Shown: one piece after another, positions 49,528-61,160 of the stretch | How positions within the stretch are numbered: the stretch's first letter is position 1 | Layout: each line of letters starts with the position of its first letter | Position numbers and translations under genes: made by a program | Origin: Saposhnikovia divaricata | Lineage: Eukaryota; Streptophyta; Magnoliopsida; Apiales; Apiaceae | Assembly: GCA_036435485.1 (NCBI GenBank) | Contig: CM071596.1 | Coordinates: forward strand, 11,622,001 to 11,686,000 | Direction of reading: 5' to 3' | DNA: 64,000 nucleotides | Notes under the pieces: generated by a model | What the model was told of the DNA's origin: nothing | The model's database searches: none | What the model saw: the letters and a program-made list of their open reading frames with translations, nothing else

Positions 49528-50080
49528 TAGGGAGATAGAGTTTGCTATAGACTTGGTGCCAGGAGCAGCACCAGTTTCAAAAGCCCCGTATAGGCTAGCC
49601 CCGATTGAGCTAAAGGAATTAGCCTCCCAATTGCAAGAACTTCTTGATAAGGGCTTTATTCGACCTAGTGTATCTCCGTGGGGAGCACCTGTTTTATTTG
49701 TTAAGAAGAAGGACGGGAGTATGAGGCTGTGCATAGATTATAAAGAGCTGAACAAGTTGACGATCAAGAATAAATACCCATTACCGAGGATAGATGATTT
49801 GTTCGACCAATTGAAGGGTGCCGAGTACTTTTCGAAAATAGACTTAAGATCCGGATATCACCAACTAAAGATTAAACCTGAGGATATTCCCGAGACGGCA
49901 TTCCGCACACCTTATGGGCATTATGAGTTCTTGGTAATGTCTTTCGGCTTAACTAATGCGCCAGCAGCTTTCATGGACTTAATGAATAGGAACTTCAAGA
50001 AATATCTGGATAAGTTTGTTATAGTCTTCATTATATATTGGTTTATTCAAGGACTCAGAAAGAACATGAGGAGCATTTGA
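49478..50080 (+). pseudogene. Gypsy reverse transcriptase, catalytic motif disrupted
   Basis: Contains RLCIDYKELN, IDDLFDQLKGAEYFSKIDLR, SGYHQLKI, FRTPYGHYEFLVMSFGLTNA. The catalytic [FY]xDD box is lost: about five bases are missing near 50030, so the frame shifts exactly there, leaving VFIIYWF. Cannot be active. Confidence 0.92.
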
Positions 50081-50483
50081 GGATAATCTTAGATGGCTAG
50101 AATTGATAAAAGATTATGATTGTGAGATCCGTTATCACCCGGGTAAGGCCAATGTGGTGGCTGATGCCCTTAGCAGGAAAGAGAAGTTAAAGATGATGAC
50201 TTCGGAGAAAGAGTTGATAAAAGACTTCGAGAAGTTGGAAATCGAGGTAAGGATACCAGGAGATGGTCAAGAAAGGTTGATGGAAATTCGAATTCAACCC
50301 CCATTATTAGAAAAGATTAGACTATGCCAAGGACGAATAATGGAGGAAGAAAAGAACTCGAAGGAAGAGATAATGACTGGAGAAGAAATTAAGTGTGAAA
50401 GAGATAAAAAAGGGATCATGAGGTATGCATGGAGGATATGGATCCCAAATGTTCAGGAACTCAAGGACGAGAGTTTATATTAG
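50081..50483 (+). pseudogene. Remnant after the RT/RNase H deletion
   Basis: After a short RT remnant (EHEEHL-like) the sequence jumps near 50090 straight to the end of RNase H (LIKDYDCEIRYHPGKANVVA, then DALSRK). The RT thumb and almost all RNase H, normally about 250-300 residues, are missing. An acidic linker follows up to a TAG at 50483. Confidence 0.85.
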
Positions 50484-51170
50484 GCACACAACTCAAGATA
50501 CTCAGTGCACCCCGGTGGTACTAAGATGTATAGAGATCTGAAGGAGTACTACTGGTGGCCCAATATGAAAAAGGACGTAGCAGAGTGGGTAAGCAGATGC
50601 TTGACCTGCCAGCGAGTGAAAGCATAGCACCAAAGGCCCAGCGGACTCCTACACCTCTTAGAGATTCCAGAATGGAAATGGGAACACATAGCCATGGATT
50701 TCATAGTAGGTTTACCAAGGACCAAGGCTAATCATGACGCCATATGGGTAATTGTAGATCGACTGACGAAGTCAGCTCACTTTCTCTTGATCAATGAAAG
50801 GTACACGGTCGACAGACTAGTGGATAGCTACTTAAAAGAGATAGTGGCGCGACATGGAGTCCCAGTCGAAATAGTATCCGATCGAGATCCTAGATTTAAC
50901 TTCAGGTTTTGGAGAAGCTTTCAAGAATGTGTAGGAACCCGGCTGAACATGAGCACAGCCTACCATCCCCAGACAGATGGGCAAAGTGAAAGGACCATCC
51001 AAACGCTAGAGGATATGTTGAGAGTCTGTGCTATAGACTTTAAATGAAATTGGGATGATCACTTGCCATTGATTGAGTTTTCCTACAATAATAGTTTTCA
51101 TTCAAGTATAGGAATGCCACCTTATGAGGCCCTTTATGGAAGGAAATCTCGATCTCCCTTGTATTAGGAT
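50484..51170 (+). pseudogene. Gypsy integrase, zinc-binding and catalytic core
   Basis: HHCC-like segment (HPGGTKMYRDLKEYYWWPNM ... CLTCQRVKA) with a stop near 50625, then the core with the acidic triad visible: VDRLTKSAHF, VSDRDPRF and QSERTIQTLEDML. A stop at 51045 and another near 51166 break the frame. Confidence 0.88.
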
Positions 51171-51188
51171 GAAGTTAGGGAGCGAAAG

Positions 51189-51738
51189 ATGCTCAGGCCT
51201 GAAGTGGTCCAACGAACTAAAGATGCAGTAGATCTAATCAGAGGACGGCTGGTAGCAGCCCAGGATCGACAAAAAAAATATGCCGACTTAGCTCGGAAAG
51301 GCAAAGAATACGAAGTGGGGGACCTAGTGTTCTTAAAGGTGTCACCTTGGAAAGGTTTAATGAGATTTGGAACGAAAGGAAAGCTGAGTCCCAGATACAT
51401 TGGACCATTTGAGATCTTAAGACGGATTGGGGAACTAGCTTATGAACTGGCATTGCCCCCGAATCTACAGCAGGTGCATAATGTGTTCCATGTTTCGATG
51501 CTGAGAAAGTATAACCCGGATGCCAAGCATATTGTAGAGTATGAGCAAGTGGACATGCAACCAGACTTGACCTATGTATAGTAACCTGTGGAAATCATAG
51601 ATCGAAAAGAACAAGTGCTCCGAAACAAGGTTATCAAGCTAGTCAGAGTTTTGTGGCAGAACCATAATGTGGAAGAATCGACTTGGGAACTAGAGAGCGG
51701 AATGCTGGAAAGGTACCCCCATCTATTTTCAAACTGAT
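51189..51738 (+). pseudogene. Integrase C terminus and chromodomain-like tail
   Basis: GPY/F-like region (KGKLSPRYIGPFEILRRIG, VFHVSMLRKY) to a double stop at 51579-51584, then PVEIIDRKEQVLRNK ... VLWQNHNVEESTWE, a chromodomain-type segment ending at 51736-51738. This tail identifies the element as a chromovirus. Confidence 0.88.
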
Positions 51739-51757
51739 TCCGGGACGGAATCCTTTT

Positions 51758-51771
51758 AAGGAGGGGAGATT
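51758..51771 (+). other. Polypurine tract of the Gypsy element
   Basis: aaggaggggagat immediately before the 3' LTR. Confidence 0.85.
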
Positions 51772-54599
51772 GTAAGAACCTATATTTTTGGAAGAATTCA
51801 AAACTTTTATTATGTAATGGAGTATCAGTGTAGCGGTGGTCATAATGAATGATTATGGAATGGATTTGGATTCAATTGCTTATATGCCATGAACCATGCA
51901 ACGGACTGACAACTTAGGTAAGAATAATCTATCTCCCAGTGAAGTAAGATATGGTAATTCCAAGGAGGAAGAATATTCTCATGACATCCAAATCAATATC
52001 TATTATTAGTTCAGTGGTTCCGAGAAAGAGTTAGGGAATTCTACAAAAAGAGATTGAGAATATTAAAGAAAGCGCGAGAACATTTTATAAGAACAAGTAA
52101 TAAAGAAAGAGTAAACAAGGAATATTGGAGTTAATATTGATTTAAGGGATTGTGCCACAATGGAGAAATAAAATGCAACATATAAGTTGTAACATGTTAA
52201 TTTTATTAAAAAGACACAAAAGAAATCAAATTGGTGGAAAAGGAGGAACCAAGGTGACTTACATGAAAGTCAACTAACAACCAAGTGGTGTAATTGCATT
52301 TTTACAAAAATGGAGTTACATGTTTTTAAGGCAACACTTGGACCAATAGATGGTTCACAACCCATTAAAATAAGATGCATCCAAGTATAGACATATATTA
52401 CATGTATTAAGTCATAATATAACAAAAATAAGAAAACAAAAACATCAAGCTACTCTCCTTGTTGCTCTCGGCCAAGAGGAAGAAAAAGGGGGAGAAGAAG
52501 ATTCCACCACTCAAAAGTTTCCATCCATAGCTTAAATCAAAGAGGAGGAAGAGTAGAAGGTATATCCAAGATCCTAGCATCATCCATTAAGGTTATCATG
52601 TTCAAAAGTTTGATGAAAGAAATGATGAATAGTAACTTACTAATTTTTTTTGTTTTTATCTTTGATTTATGGCTTCTAAAGGACATCATAAGCAAGGTTT
52701 AAGAGTTGTAAGAGTATATTAGCACTATCAAGCTTCAAACCAATGTATAATACTTGAACCCCTTTGATGGATCATGAGTTTTCATGGAGTGTTGATAATA
52801 TTATGCATGTATAAGCCTCTAGGTTTTTGATTGGGCTTTGTTATATGTTAAAATCGTTTTTATGGATGTAAAGGCATTGCTTGGACTTGGTTTAAAGTTA
52901 AATAACATGTATGGGTGTTATGGAGTGAAGGTTGTGATTTTTAGAGGGTTTTGAATTTGGAAATATCCGATTTACAGCCGTCGTAATGTCGAAATTTCAT
53001 TAACCTTTAAAACAGAGCACACTCGAGATTAATAACCTTTGACCTTAACAAGAACCTGACCTATCCTTGTAGTTCTTGAGTCATAGATCGTTTTGGCTAA
53101 AGAATCGAAACAAACGGACTTACGGTTTAGGAGTTATGACCGAATTACTAAAAGTGGTTCAAAACCATAAGTACGAGTTCCTAACCGGAATGGAACCCCC
53201 TTAATATGAATAATTTGGTTGCGAATCATGGTAATTAAATACTAGATACCATAAGGAAGGTGTGAGAGAAAACCTCATGTCAATTGGATCATTTTTCAAT
53301 TTTATAAAAATGTTCGAATCTAAGTTAAGTGCAAACGGATCCTTTAGAAGCTTACTTAGTAATAACATTGGGAAATCACTTAGAAAACGGTCAATAACTC
53401 GCGAGGTGTAATCTTTTATAGTAAACGATCGACACTAGAACTTATATGACTTAAGTACCCCAAGCATAAGTACCATGCAATGCCTTGATATTGAGCCAGT
53501 GTTGAATTATAATGATGATAATAAAGAGTTACGATTTGGGGGATGTCCAATGAGTTAACTTGAAAATGAGTTTAACCTAAGTAAAGTATATACTTAGCCT
53601 TTCAAAAATGTTAAGTGATTAACCTTGAATAATTTTGGGATTGTTTATAGATCACCGGACTGATCGGAGACACGTTACCCCTACGACCCTTCTAGGCAAG
53701 AGTTCTTTAATCTTTACTCTATTAAGTTATAAAATTCCAAGAAATGGTTTTGTTGAAAATGTATATATGTACACATGATTACATATTATTGCGATGCAAT
53801 GGACATGTTTCTGATTTTTGAAATTATTTATGAATACCAATAATGCGAGGTACTTTGTGGATAAAAGGGGGTAATTTGGTAAATGGAATTATAAAAAGGA
53901 AATTTTTCGAAATAATTGGAATAAGAACTTCGATAATGGGGATTCTATCTTTGGGCTGAGTTCAATGCAGTCCTGCTTGCAATATTTTTATTCCGGCTCA
54001 TGTGTTGCCGAGGGGGGATTATGGAGAAATTTCCTCCAGGGATGATGACCGGAGAGGATCATTCCTTCTACTAGTAGTAAACAGGAACAGGTACGTATAG
54101 GGCGACTGATCATCGTCCTGTCATATCTGGCAATGATGAAGATCCCCTAAACTTTTAAATAATTGCTGAAAATTTCATTGCATTAGTATGTTGGAAAAGA
54201 ATGAAATGGTATGAAACAATGAATGGAATCAAGGAATTAGAAGAGAAACTGATATTATATCTTTATAATGAATAACAAGCAAGTTTATGTTGGTGTATTG
54301 CTGCGCAAACAAAATAGAGATATTTCTGAAAATGTTTTCCTTACTTTACTTTGTAACTTCATCATTTATTCTTTATTGAAACAACTTTCTTAAATGAACA
54401 ACCAACACTTCCAAAGCTTTTATAAATTGTTTTACTTCAAACAGGATTTAAAACTTTATCTTGCTGAGCTATTTTAGCTCACTCTTGCCCATGTTTATAT
54501 CACAGCTATAGCAGATGCCCCCGATACGTCGCACCACACCCCGGAAGCGGGTAAGGGCGGGGATATATGATAAGGATCTATCGCCTATTCCTGAGGTAG

Positions 54600-54644
<45 letters not shown>

Positions 54645-54958
54645 GGTATGAGTAGACGTGTGTAAGTTAATCAAAAGTCTATTGTAATATATTTTGGTTG
54701 TTGATATGCTTCCTGCAGAAGTATTTTCAACAATGCTACTTAAATATTCTCGGTTTGTAATAATAACTTTACATTAACTGTTTTTAATGATGGATGCTTT
54801 TCTCTGAGCATATGACTGGTGTGTATTGTTATAAGTGTGGGGTCAATAGTGTGTGTATAATGTCATTAAATTAATTAAGTATCATGAGTATAATATGTTT
54901 AAATGGAAATTGGATTGTGATGACCTGGATCCCTGACCCCGGGTCTAGGGGTGTCACA
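51772..54958 (+). repeat. 3' LTR of the Gypsy element
   Basis: 3187 bp from tgtaagaacctat to ggggtgtcaca, near-identical to 30326-33535. Confidence 0.92.
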
Positions 54959-54963
54959 TTGAC

Positions 54964-55015
54964 TTATTCATATATTACTTGTGACCACGTACGCTTGCGT
55001 GATTTAGTGCAAACA
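54964..55015. mobile_element. Solo LTR, right part
   Basis: The last 52 bp of the solo LTR whose main part is 28669-30325, separated by the Gypsy element. The left flank ends in ttgac and this part follows the second ttgac, so removing the Gypsy element and one ttgac rejoins the LTR. Confidence 0.65.
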
Positions 55016-55020
55016 TTTAT

Positions 55021-55305
55021 CCCGAGAATGTAAGATGCTTCTCCCAAGTCCTTCATAGTGAATTTCATTGATAGCCACACTTTGACTGATTGTAGCATCG
55101 GTATATCATTTCCTATAAGAAGTATGTCATCCACATACAATACAAGAAATGTTACCGCGCTCCCACTAACCTTCTTGTAGACACATGGTTCATCTATGTT
55201 TTTGATAAAACCAAACTCTTTGATTGTCTCATCAAAACGGATGTTCCATCTGCGAGAAGCTTGTTTTAACCCATATATGGTTCGTAGCAGCTTACACACT
55301 AGGTG
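55021..55305 (-). pseudogene. Angela-like Copia reverse transcriptase fragment
   Basis: Reads HLVCKLLRTIYGLKQASRRW, then LVLYVDDILLIGND (intact YVDD box), then KDLGEASYILGI, where it is cut by the solo LTR at 55015. It is the missing upstream part of the pol fragment at 27799-28668: removing the nest joins ILGI to KIYRDRS in the way usual for the family. The upstream side is cut by the LTR at 55306. Confidence 0.9.
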
Positions 55306-56410
55306 TGTTGGTGTATACTGAAAATATCTATTTGAAATATATACATTTATCTCTGGCCTATTTTATTGAGAATCATTTAAATGTTTACATGATGTCTAAT
55401 ATTATATATTGTGGACAAACTAGTATCAAATGGGATACAGAATATTAGATTGTTAAATACGATTTATATAATATAATAAGGTTCACAGCACATGTGGTGT
55501 TGGACAATCACTGGTATGGCTGTAGTATTATTTAGATTAGTTTATATTGACTAATAAATAATACTAGTATACTTTGTGTATATTGAACAGGATCAAATTT
55601 AGAATTGTTCCCTTATAACTGATTAAGAAGGAGAACTAAGATTCTATGTTATTATTAATGCTTAGGTTCTTAATCCGGATATAGTAATTTACACGTGTAT
55701 ATTATTTACATGCTTTGATTTATATATGAAATAATTCTTTTGAATTATATCAATATATTTTGGGTGATGGAATTATATACACGGTGAATATTATTTATAG
55801 AAGGAATCCATGTCCTGATAATATTCGGGTTAATGATGTCCCCTTGAAAGCTCAAAAGGATTTAATTATGTGAAACCCTGCAGGTGGATTTATTCCGACA
55901 TAATTAAATAAAGGTTGAATGGATAATCAAGGATAAAAGATATTAATTAAATGAATTATCAGTAATTTATTTAATTAATGGACATGTGATATTTTAAACA
56001 TGGGGAATTTAATAAGCAAATAATAAAGGAGCCGTTTTAATTAATTAAATAAATTATCGGAATTAGGTGGGTGGTGCAATATTAATTATTTAGTGGAATT
56101 AATTAATATTAATGATAAAGGGCTTGGCCCAAGTTATCATTAGAAGGCCCAACCTATTTTACTCCTTGATCCCTATTGTAGCCTATAAATACTCATTATG
56201 TCTCCAAGAATAAGGGTTCGGAATTCTAGAGCTGGGAGGCTAAACCTTGGAGGATCGAAGGCCACACTTCGTTCAATGGAGTAAAGGAATACAATAGAAG
56301 ATCGTGGATTTGAATCGCTTGCGCCGTAGCAATTAAGGTAAATCTTCTAACCCCCTTTGTAATCATTAAACGGGTTGAACACAAATCACTATGATCCAAA
56401 GGGACCAACA
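55306..56410 (+). repeat. 5' LTR of the second Copia element
   Basis: 1105 bp, tgttggtgtatactg to gggaccaaca, directly followed by a PBS-like sequence. Only one copy in the window, so the boundaries rest on TG...CA ends, the PBS and the cut in the RT fragment. Confidence 0.7.
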
Positions 56411-56412
56411 AT

Positions 56413-56425
56413 TGGCATGAAGAGC
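56413..56425 (+). other. Degenerate primer-binding site
   Basis: tggcatgaagagcc, recognisable as a mutated tggtatcagagcc (tRNA-iMet), two bases after the LTR. Confidence 0.55.
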
Positions 56426-56568
56426 CTGAGGTTTAGTGGACTTGTGTTTGTGTTTGATGACGTCCATGTCGTAATTAAAATTGGTTGTGTATGTATAGTG
56501 GTATGCTTGTGTGATAATATTTTACAGGTTGTTATCCACTATTATGGCCATGTATTTTAATTATGTGT

Positions 56569-57920
56569 TTGGATCCCACGTGGTTTAATCGTGGTTATTT
56601 TATTTGGATTCCACGTGGTTTATCGTGGTTGTAAACACGAGGGTTGATCGTGTTAGAATAGATTTCACAAAATTAGTTTTGTATTAGATCTAATTTTTTT
56701 GTAATTGTTTGATGGATTTTGTATAAATCCGGGTATTTTATAACAATTACGTGCGATAGGAAATCAAAACGGAGAAAAGAATTTGTTCCGCTACGTAACT
56801 TTAGTGGGGCTGCTGTTGCTGTTGAATAAGTGAAGAATCAGAAACAAAGCTGCAGATGGCGTGCGTGAAAAAGCTGGTCGAAGGCTGTAACGCAGGTCTG
56901 GCCTGCGTTACCAGTGTAAACTGGTATGTAACGCTGACAGCAACTGCGCAACAGTGTTGTCTGGATTGTAACGTGGACAGCAGCTGCACAACAAGCGCTG
57001 GAAGAAGATTTTGTTTTTTCTGCACGCGCTAGTTTGTGCGAAGTGATCAACAACAATTTTGACGCAGTAAATTATTTTGGGGGCCATAATAGTGGAATTT
57101 TTTATTTTAATTCCGTAATTTATTTTTTAATTTTTGTTTTAAATAAATTATTATGTGTGTTGTTAATTATGTGTGTAATTTATAATTGCATGTTTAACAT
57201 AATTAGGACGACATGGACATAGATTTTTTATTTATTGCTTTAATTAAATGTTATATGTTGTGAAATTATGTGTGTATTTTGAATGCATGTTAGACATAAT
57301 TGTAACGACATAGGTCCCATTTAATTTTTTTAAAATTCCTCAATTTTTAATAAAAATTCTAAGTGGGTGAGGGAATTAATTTGGAATTAAATCCCACGAT
57401 CTCCATTATTGTTTGTATGTAAATTTAACACTAAGACGAATATAAATTATATATAGTCCACCCTAACGTGGCATATGATTTATGGTGTCAGGTAGTGTTA
57501 TGGATATTACTAGGACAAACTTCCTAAATTAATTAGGAATATTGAAAGGTATACATGCCACCTAACGTGGCGTACCAAGTTTCAAAGAATTCGATTATTT
57601 AGAATGGTACCAATGATTGAATATAGATTTTCGATATTGAGAGAAAGGATGATTCTGTCTAGAAAGGGGTCTTAAGTGACGCCTCTTGACAATGCTCCCC
57701 CCGATCTGGGAATTATCCTATTATTGATTATTGATTTGAAATATTTAATGGTGGTATCCGATTTTTTTAATTTAAGATTTGATAATTGTATATACTTAGC
57801 TATGAAAAATAATATATAGTCCACCCTAACGTGGCGTATTATTTAGTAATAGGGCCAAAGTAATATTTAAACGAATTTAAGTGGTATATATGTCACCCAT
57901 CGTGGCGTACCAGATACTTA
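56569..57920 (+). repeat. Direct repeats in the leader of the second Copia element
   Basis: A 27-28-bp unit (ttggatcccacgtggtttaa) occurs at 56569 and 56604. Further on, two diverged units carry ccaccctaacgtggc (about 57458 and 57821), each followed about 100 or 70 bp later by gtatacatgcca-cctaacgtggcgtacca or its variant (57549 and 57884). The leader is 1.6 kb in all and has no ORF; a GC-richer island is at 56800-57030. Confidence 0.6.
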
Positions 57921-58039
57921 TGGTGTTTAAATATTAGTGCATTAATTTTAATTAATTGTTAGAGGAAACCAATAGGTTTTAAGATTTGTGCAACTCTCTG
58001 ATTATGTGTTACATTTATGATTCTCAGGATTAGATCACT

Positions 58040-60262
58040 ATGGGCTTTACTCCACTATTCACCATACTAAAGGATAACAACCTTACTGGACCAAACTATA
58101 TTGAATGGAAACGTAATTTGGACATAGTGTTGACTGCTGAGGAGTACAAATTTTGCACTTATGAACCCAAACCAGATCAGCCTGCTGAAGATGCTCCTGA
58201 AAGTGAGAAGGAGTATTATAAGCGGTGGGTTAAGGTTGATGAGATGTCGCGATGTTACATTCTGGCAGCAATATAAGGTGTTTTGCAGCATCAGCATCAG
58301 GCTATGGCCACAGTTTCAGATATGCTCTTTAATCTCAAGGAACTTTTTGGATAACAGAATAGGGCTGCTAGTCAAGTAGCAATGAAGGCTTTAATGAACA
58401 CTCAGATGGCTGAAGGAACACCTGTAAGGGATCATGTTCTCAGAATGATGTCTCATCTGAATGAGATGGAGATCATTGGTGCTGATATTGATGGGGAAAC
58501 CCAGATCAATATCATCCTTATGAGCTTGCCCAAAAGTTTTGATCAGTTCCGCTTGAATTACACCATGAACAAAAGGCTGTATAGTCTCGCGGAACTTCTG
58601 ACAGAACTTCAGGCAGCTGAAGGACTCTTTAAGCAGAATGTTCAAGTGAATGTGGCTGAGAAAGCTTCTTTCTCTAAGCCGAAAGGCAAGAAGAATAAAA
58701 AGGTTTAGGCACAGAAATCTGGAAAGGTTGCTAATACAGTGAGAGTTCAAGGTGCTGTGAAAAAGCCTAAGGGCAAGTGCTTTAGGCGCAAGCAGTCAGG
58801 TCACTGGAAACAGGATTGTCCTCTTCCTAAGAAAACAAACAATACTGGTATGTCTCTTTCTCTAGTTACAAAAACATATATAGCGGCTATATCTACGAGT
58901 ACTTGGTGTGTAGATACATGAGCCACTGATCATGTTTTTAACTCTATGCAGGGGTTCCAGCAAACCAGAATGCTTAGAGATGGCGAGATATATGTGTTCA
59001 TGGGAGATGCTACCAAAGTAGCAGTAGTTGCAGTTGGAATAATTACATTATCTTTTGGCGATGATAGGATTTTGGTTTTGAACAATTGTCTTTATGTACC
59101 TTCGTTTAGAACGAATTTGATTTCGGTTTCTAAACTTGCTATGGATGGTTATAATGTTTGTTTGGATCATAATGTTTATATTATGATGAATAAACGAATT
59201 ATATGTTCTGGTACATTGCAAGACAATTTGTATATAATTAATCCTAGTCAACCAACATTGCAACATAGGGAAACAGATAACATTCTTTCAAGCTCAAATA
59301 AAAGAAAGAAACCTTCTGAATTGAACCAAGCATATCTTTGGTACTTAAGATTGGGTCATATTAACTTGAGGAGGATTCAAAGACTTGTAGTAGATGGGCC
59401 ATTAGGCTCGTTGGCAGTGGAGCCATTTCCAGTTTGTGAATCCTGCTTGGAAGGTAAGATGACTAATAGGCCTTTTAAAGCAAAGGGGAATAGAGCCAAA
59501 AAAGTGTTAGAATTGGTTTATACTGATTTATGTGGACCTATAAGTATCCAAGCAAGAGGAGGTTATGAGTATTTTGTCACTTTCATTGACGATTATTCTA
59601 GATATGGGTATTATTTGTTGCGTCGTAAGTCTGAGTGCTTTGAAAAATTCAAAGAGTACAAAGCAAGTGCGGAGAAGCGACATCTTGGAAAATGTATAAA
59701 GTCACTACAATCAGATCGTGGTGGTGAATACTTGCTTGGAGAATCTAAGGAATATTTATCAAAAAATGGGATTACATCCCAGTTGTCTGCACCTGGCACA
59801 CCTCAGCAGAATGGTGTAGCAGAGAGAAGGAATCGAACTCTTTTAGAGAGTGTTAGATCGATGATGAGTTATTCGGATTTACCCAAGTCGTTCTGGGGAT
59901 ATGCTATAGAAATAGCGGCTTTCCTTCTGAACTTGGTACCTTCTAAGTCGGTTCCCAAGACTCCAATAGAATTGTGGACTAGTAACAAACCAAGTCTAAA
60001 ACATATTCGGATTTGGGGTTGTCCAGCACATGTGCTGAACAAGAACGCGACCAAATTAGAATCTCGTACAGAAGTAAGGCTGTTTGTAGGCTATCCTCTG
60101 GGAACGAAAGGCTATTCATTTTATAGTCCTAGGGATCGAGATGTCATTGTTAGCACCAATGCTAGATTCTTAGAGGAAGAATATATTGAAAGGCATATGA
60201 CGCAGCCTATTTGTAGTTCAAGGACTCAACTCAACTTAAGCTTAGATTGTATAAATAAATAA
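58040..60262 (+). pseudogene. Copia gag-protease-integrase polyprotein with four in-frame stops
   Basis: A single frame throughout. Gag: NNLTGPNYIEWKRNLDIVLT, MKALMNTQMAEGTPVRDHVL, LAELLTELQAAEGL; zinc knuckle damaged (CFRRKQSGHWKQDC, lacking the second Cys). Protease: the D-T-G-A motif reads D-T-stop-A-T (TGA at 58919). Pre-integrase: RLGHINLRRI and CESCLEGK; integrase core: YTDLCGPI, LQSDRGGEYL, TPQQNGVAERRNRTL. Stops at 58274, 58352, 58706 and 58919. No frameshift, so decay has been by point mutation. Confidence 0.9.
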
Positions 60263-60498
60263 CTTTAACTGTCACAGGAATCTCAGAAGATACTATCTGT
60301 CAGAAGAAAAACCGTAAAGTCAATCTATATTTTTGATGTTTTACACTGGAAGAAGCTCATCTTGCTGATCAAGCATCAGTATAGCATCAAAGAAGTGGAT
60401 TTATTTCTAAGACAGAGATTTCTAGAATGACAGGTTCAGACATAATACAGTGGAGTACAAGAAGGAGAAAGAGATGAGAAGAAAAAGGAATCACATTT
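60263..60498. other. Junction region between two Copia elements
   Basis: 236 bp without a recognisable ORF or LTR, between the truncated integrase end and the LTR at 60499. Origin unclear. Confidence 0.4.
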
Positions 60499-61006
60499 TG
60501 TTAGGCCGAATACACAATTAATAATCAACTTTGTATGAGAGTTTAACAAGTAAAAGCGTTTATGCACTTAAAAACTTCTTGTATTACGAACCCTCTTCGT
60601 GATGTAAAATATCACAAAGAGCTGCTAGGTTACAATAAAGATAATTCGTTGTACGATACCCTTCTAGGGTTAACCTAACTGTATTTATATAACATACAGC
60701 TACGATACAATCTCTAATTGATATTCCTAATAATCAGCTATACAATGATATCAATTACAGATTGTCACACGTCTCCTATGTCAAATCGATCTCTTTGATA
60801 GCTATCCAATCTTCAAAGATATCGCTTCCATAATAAATCTTCAATCACTGTTGACCAGTAGACGCTTCCTCCAGACAGAGTTTGACAAACTCTGTCGAGC
60901 TTCCAACTGTCAGAGTTTACACTAAACTCTGACTGCTTCCAGCTAAACTCTGATAATTCACTGTAACACTTAAACACTTATTAAAACACATCAATTATAT
61001 TTAACA
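60499..61006 (-). repeat. 3' LTR of a second SIRE-type Copia element
   Basis: 508 bp; plus strand tgttaggccgaataca to tatatttaaca, with a polypurine tract on the minus strand next to it (gttgggggagat, 61007-61018). Adjacent to an envelope-like ORF, as in SIRE elements. A 196-bp piece of it appears inverted at 63297-63492. Confidence 0.75.
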
Positions 61007-61160
61007 ATCTCCCCCAACTTGTTCATTAGCAAAAATGCACAAGTTAATGACAATAATTGATGATGTCAAAACAAATAGACAAATACAGTGTTTATACAAA
61101 TTCAGAGTTTAAGCTTCTACTTAATAAAAACTATAGAGAATAAGAAAATCCTTACAGACC

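Larger units (their letters stand above)
30326..54958 (+). mobile_element. Tekay/Del-type Gypsy chromovirus, interrupted and defective
   Basis: Complete outer structure: LTRs 30326-33535 and 51772-54958, exact 5-bp duplication ttgac (30321-30325 and 54959-54963), tRNA-iMet PBS, PPT, then pre-gag ORF, gag, protease, reverse transcriptase, integrase and a C-terminal chromodomain-like region. This order and the chromodomain place it in the Tekay/Del chromoviruses, whose LTRs are also long. A 12.7-kb SIRE-type Copia is inserted at 33907-46647, just at the start of the first ORF. The body is broken by frameshifts, stops and an internal deletion removing the RT end and RNase H, so it could move only with proteins supplied by other copies. 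Confidence 0.9.
55306..60262 (+). mobile_element. Angela/Bianca-like Copia element, 3'-truncated
   Basis: LTR 55306-56410, degenerate PBS, long leader, gag, protease and integrase in one frame ending near 60190-60262. Reverse transcriptase, RNase H and the 3' LTR are missing before the next element's LTR at 60499. It is inserted in the Angela-like pol fragment; its left flank is aggtg, and the right duplicate is lost with the truncation. Confidence 0.8.
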
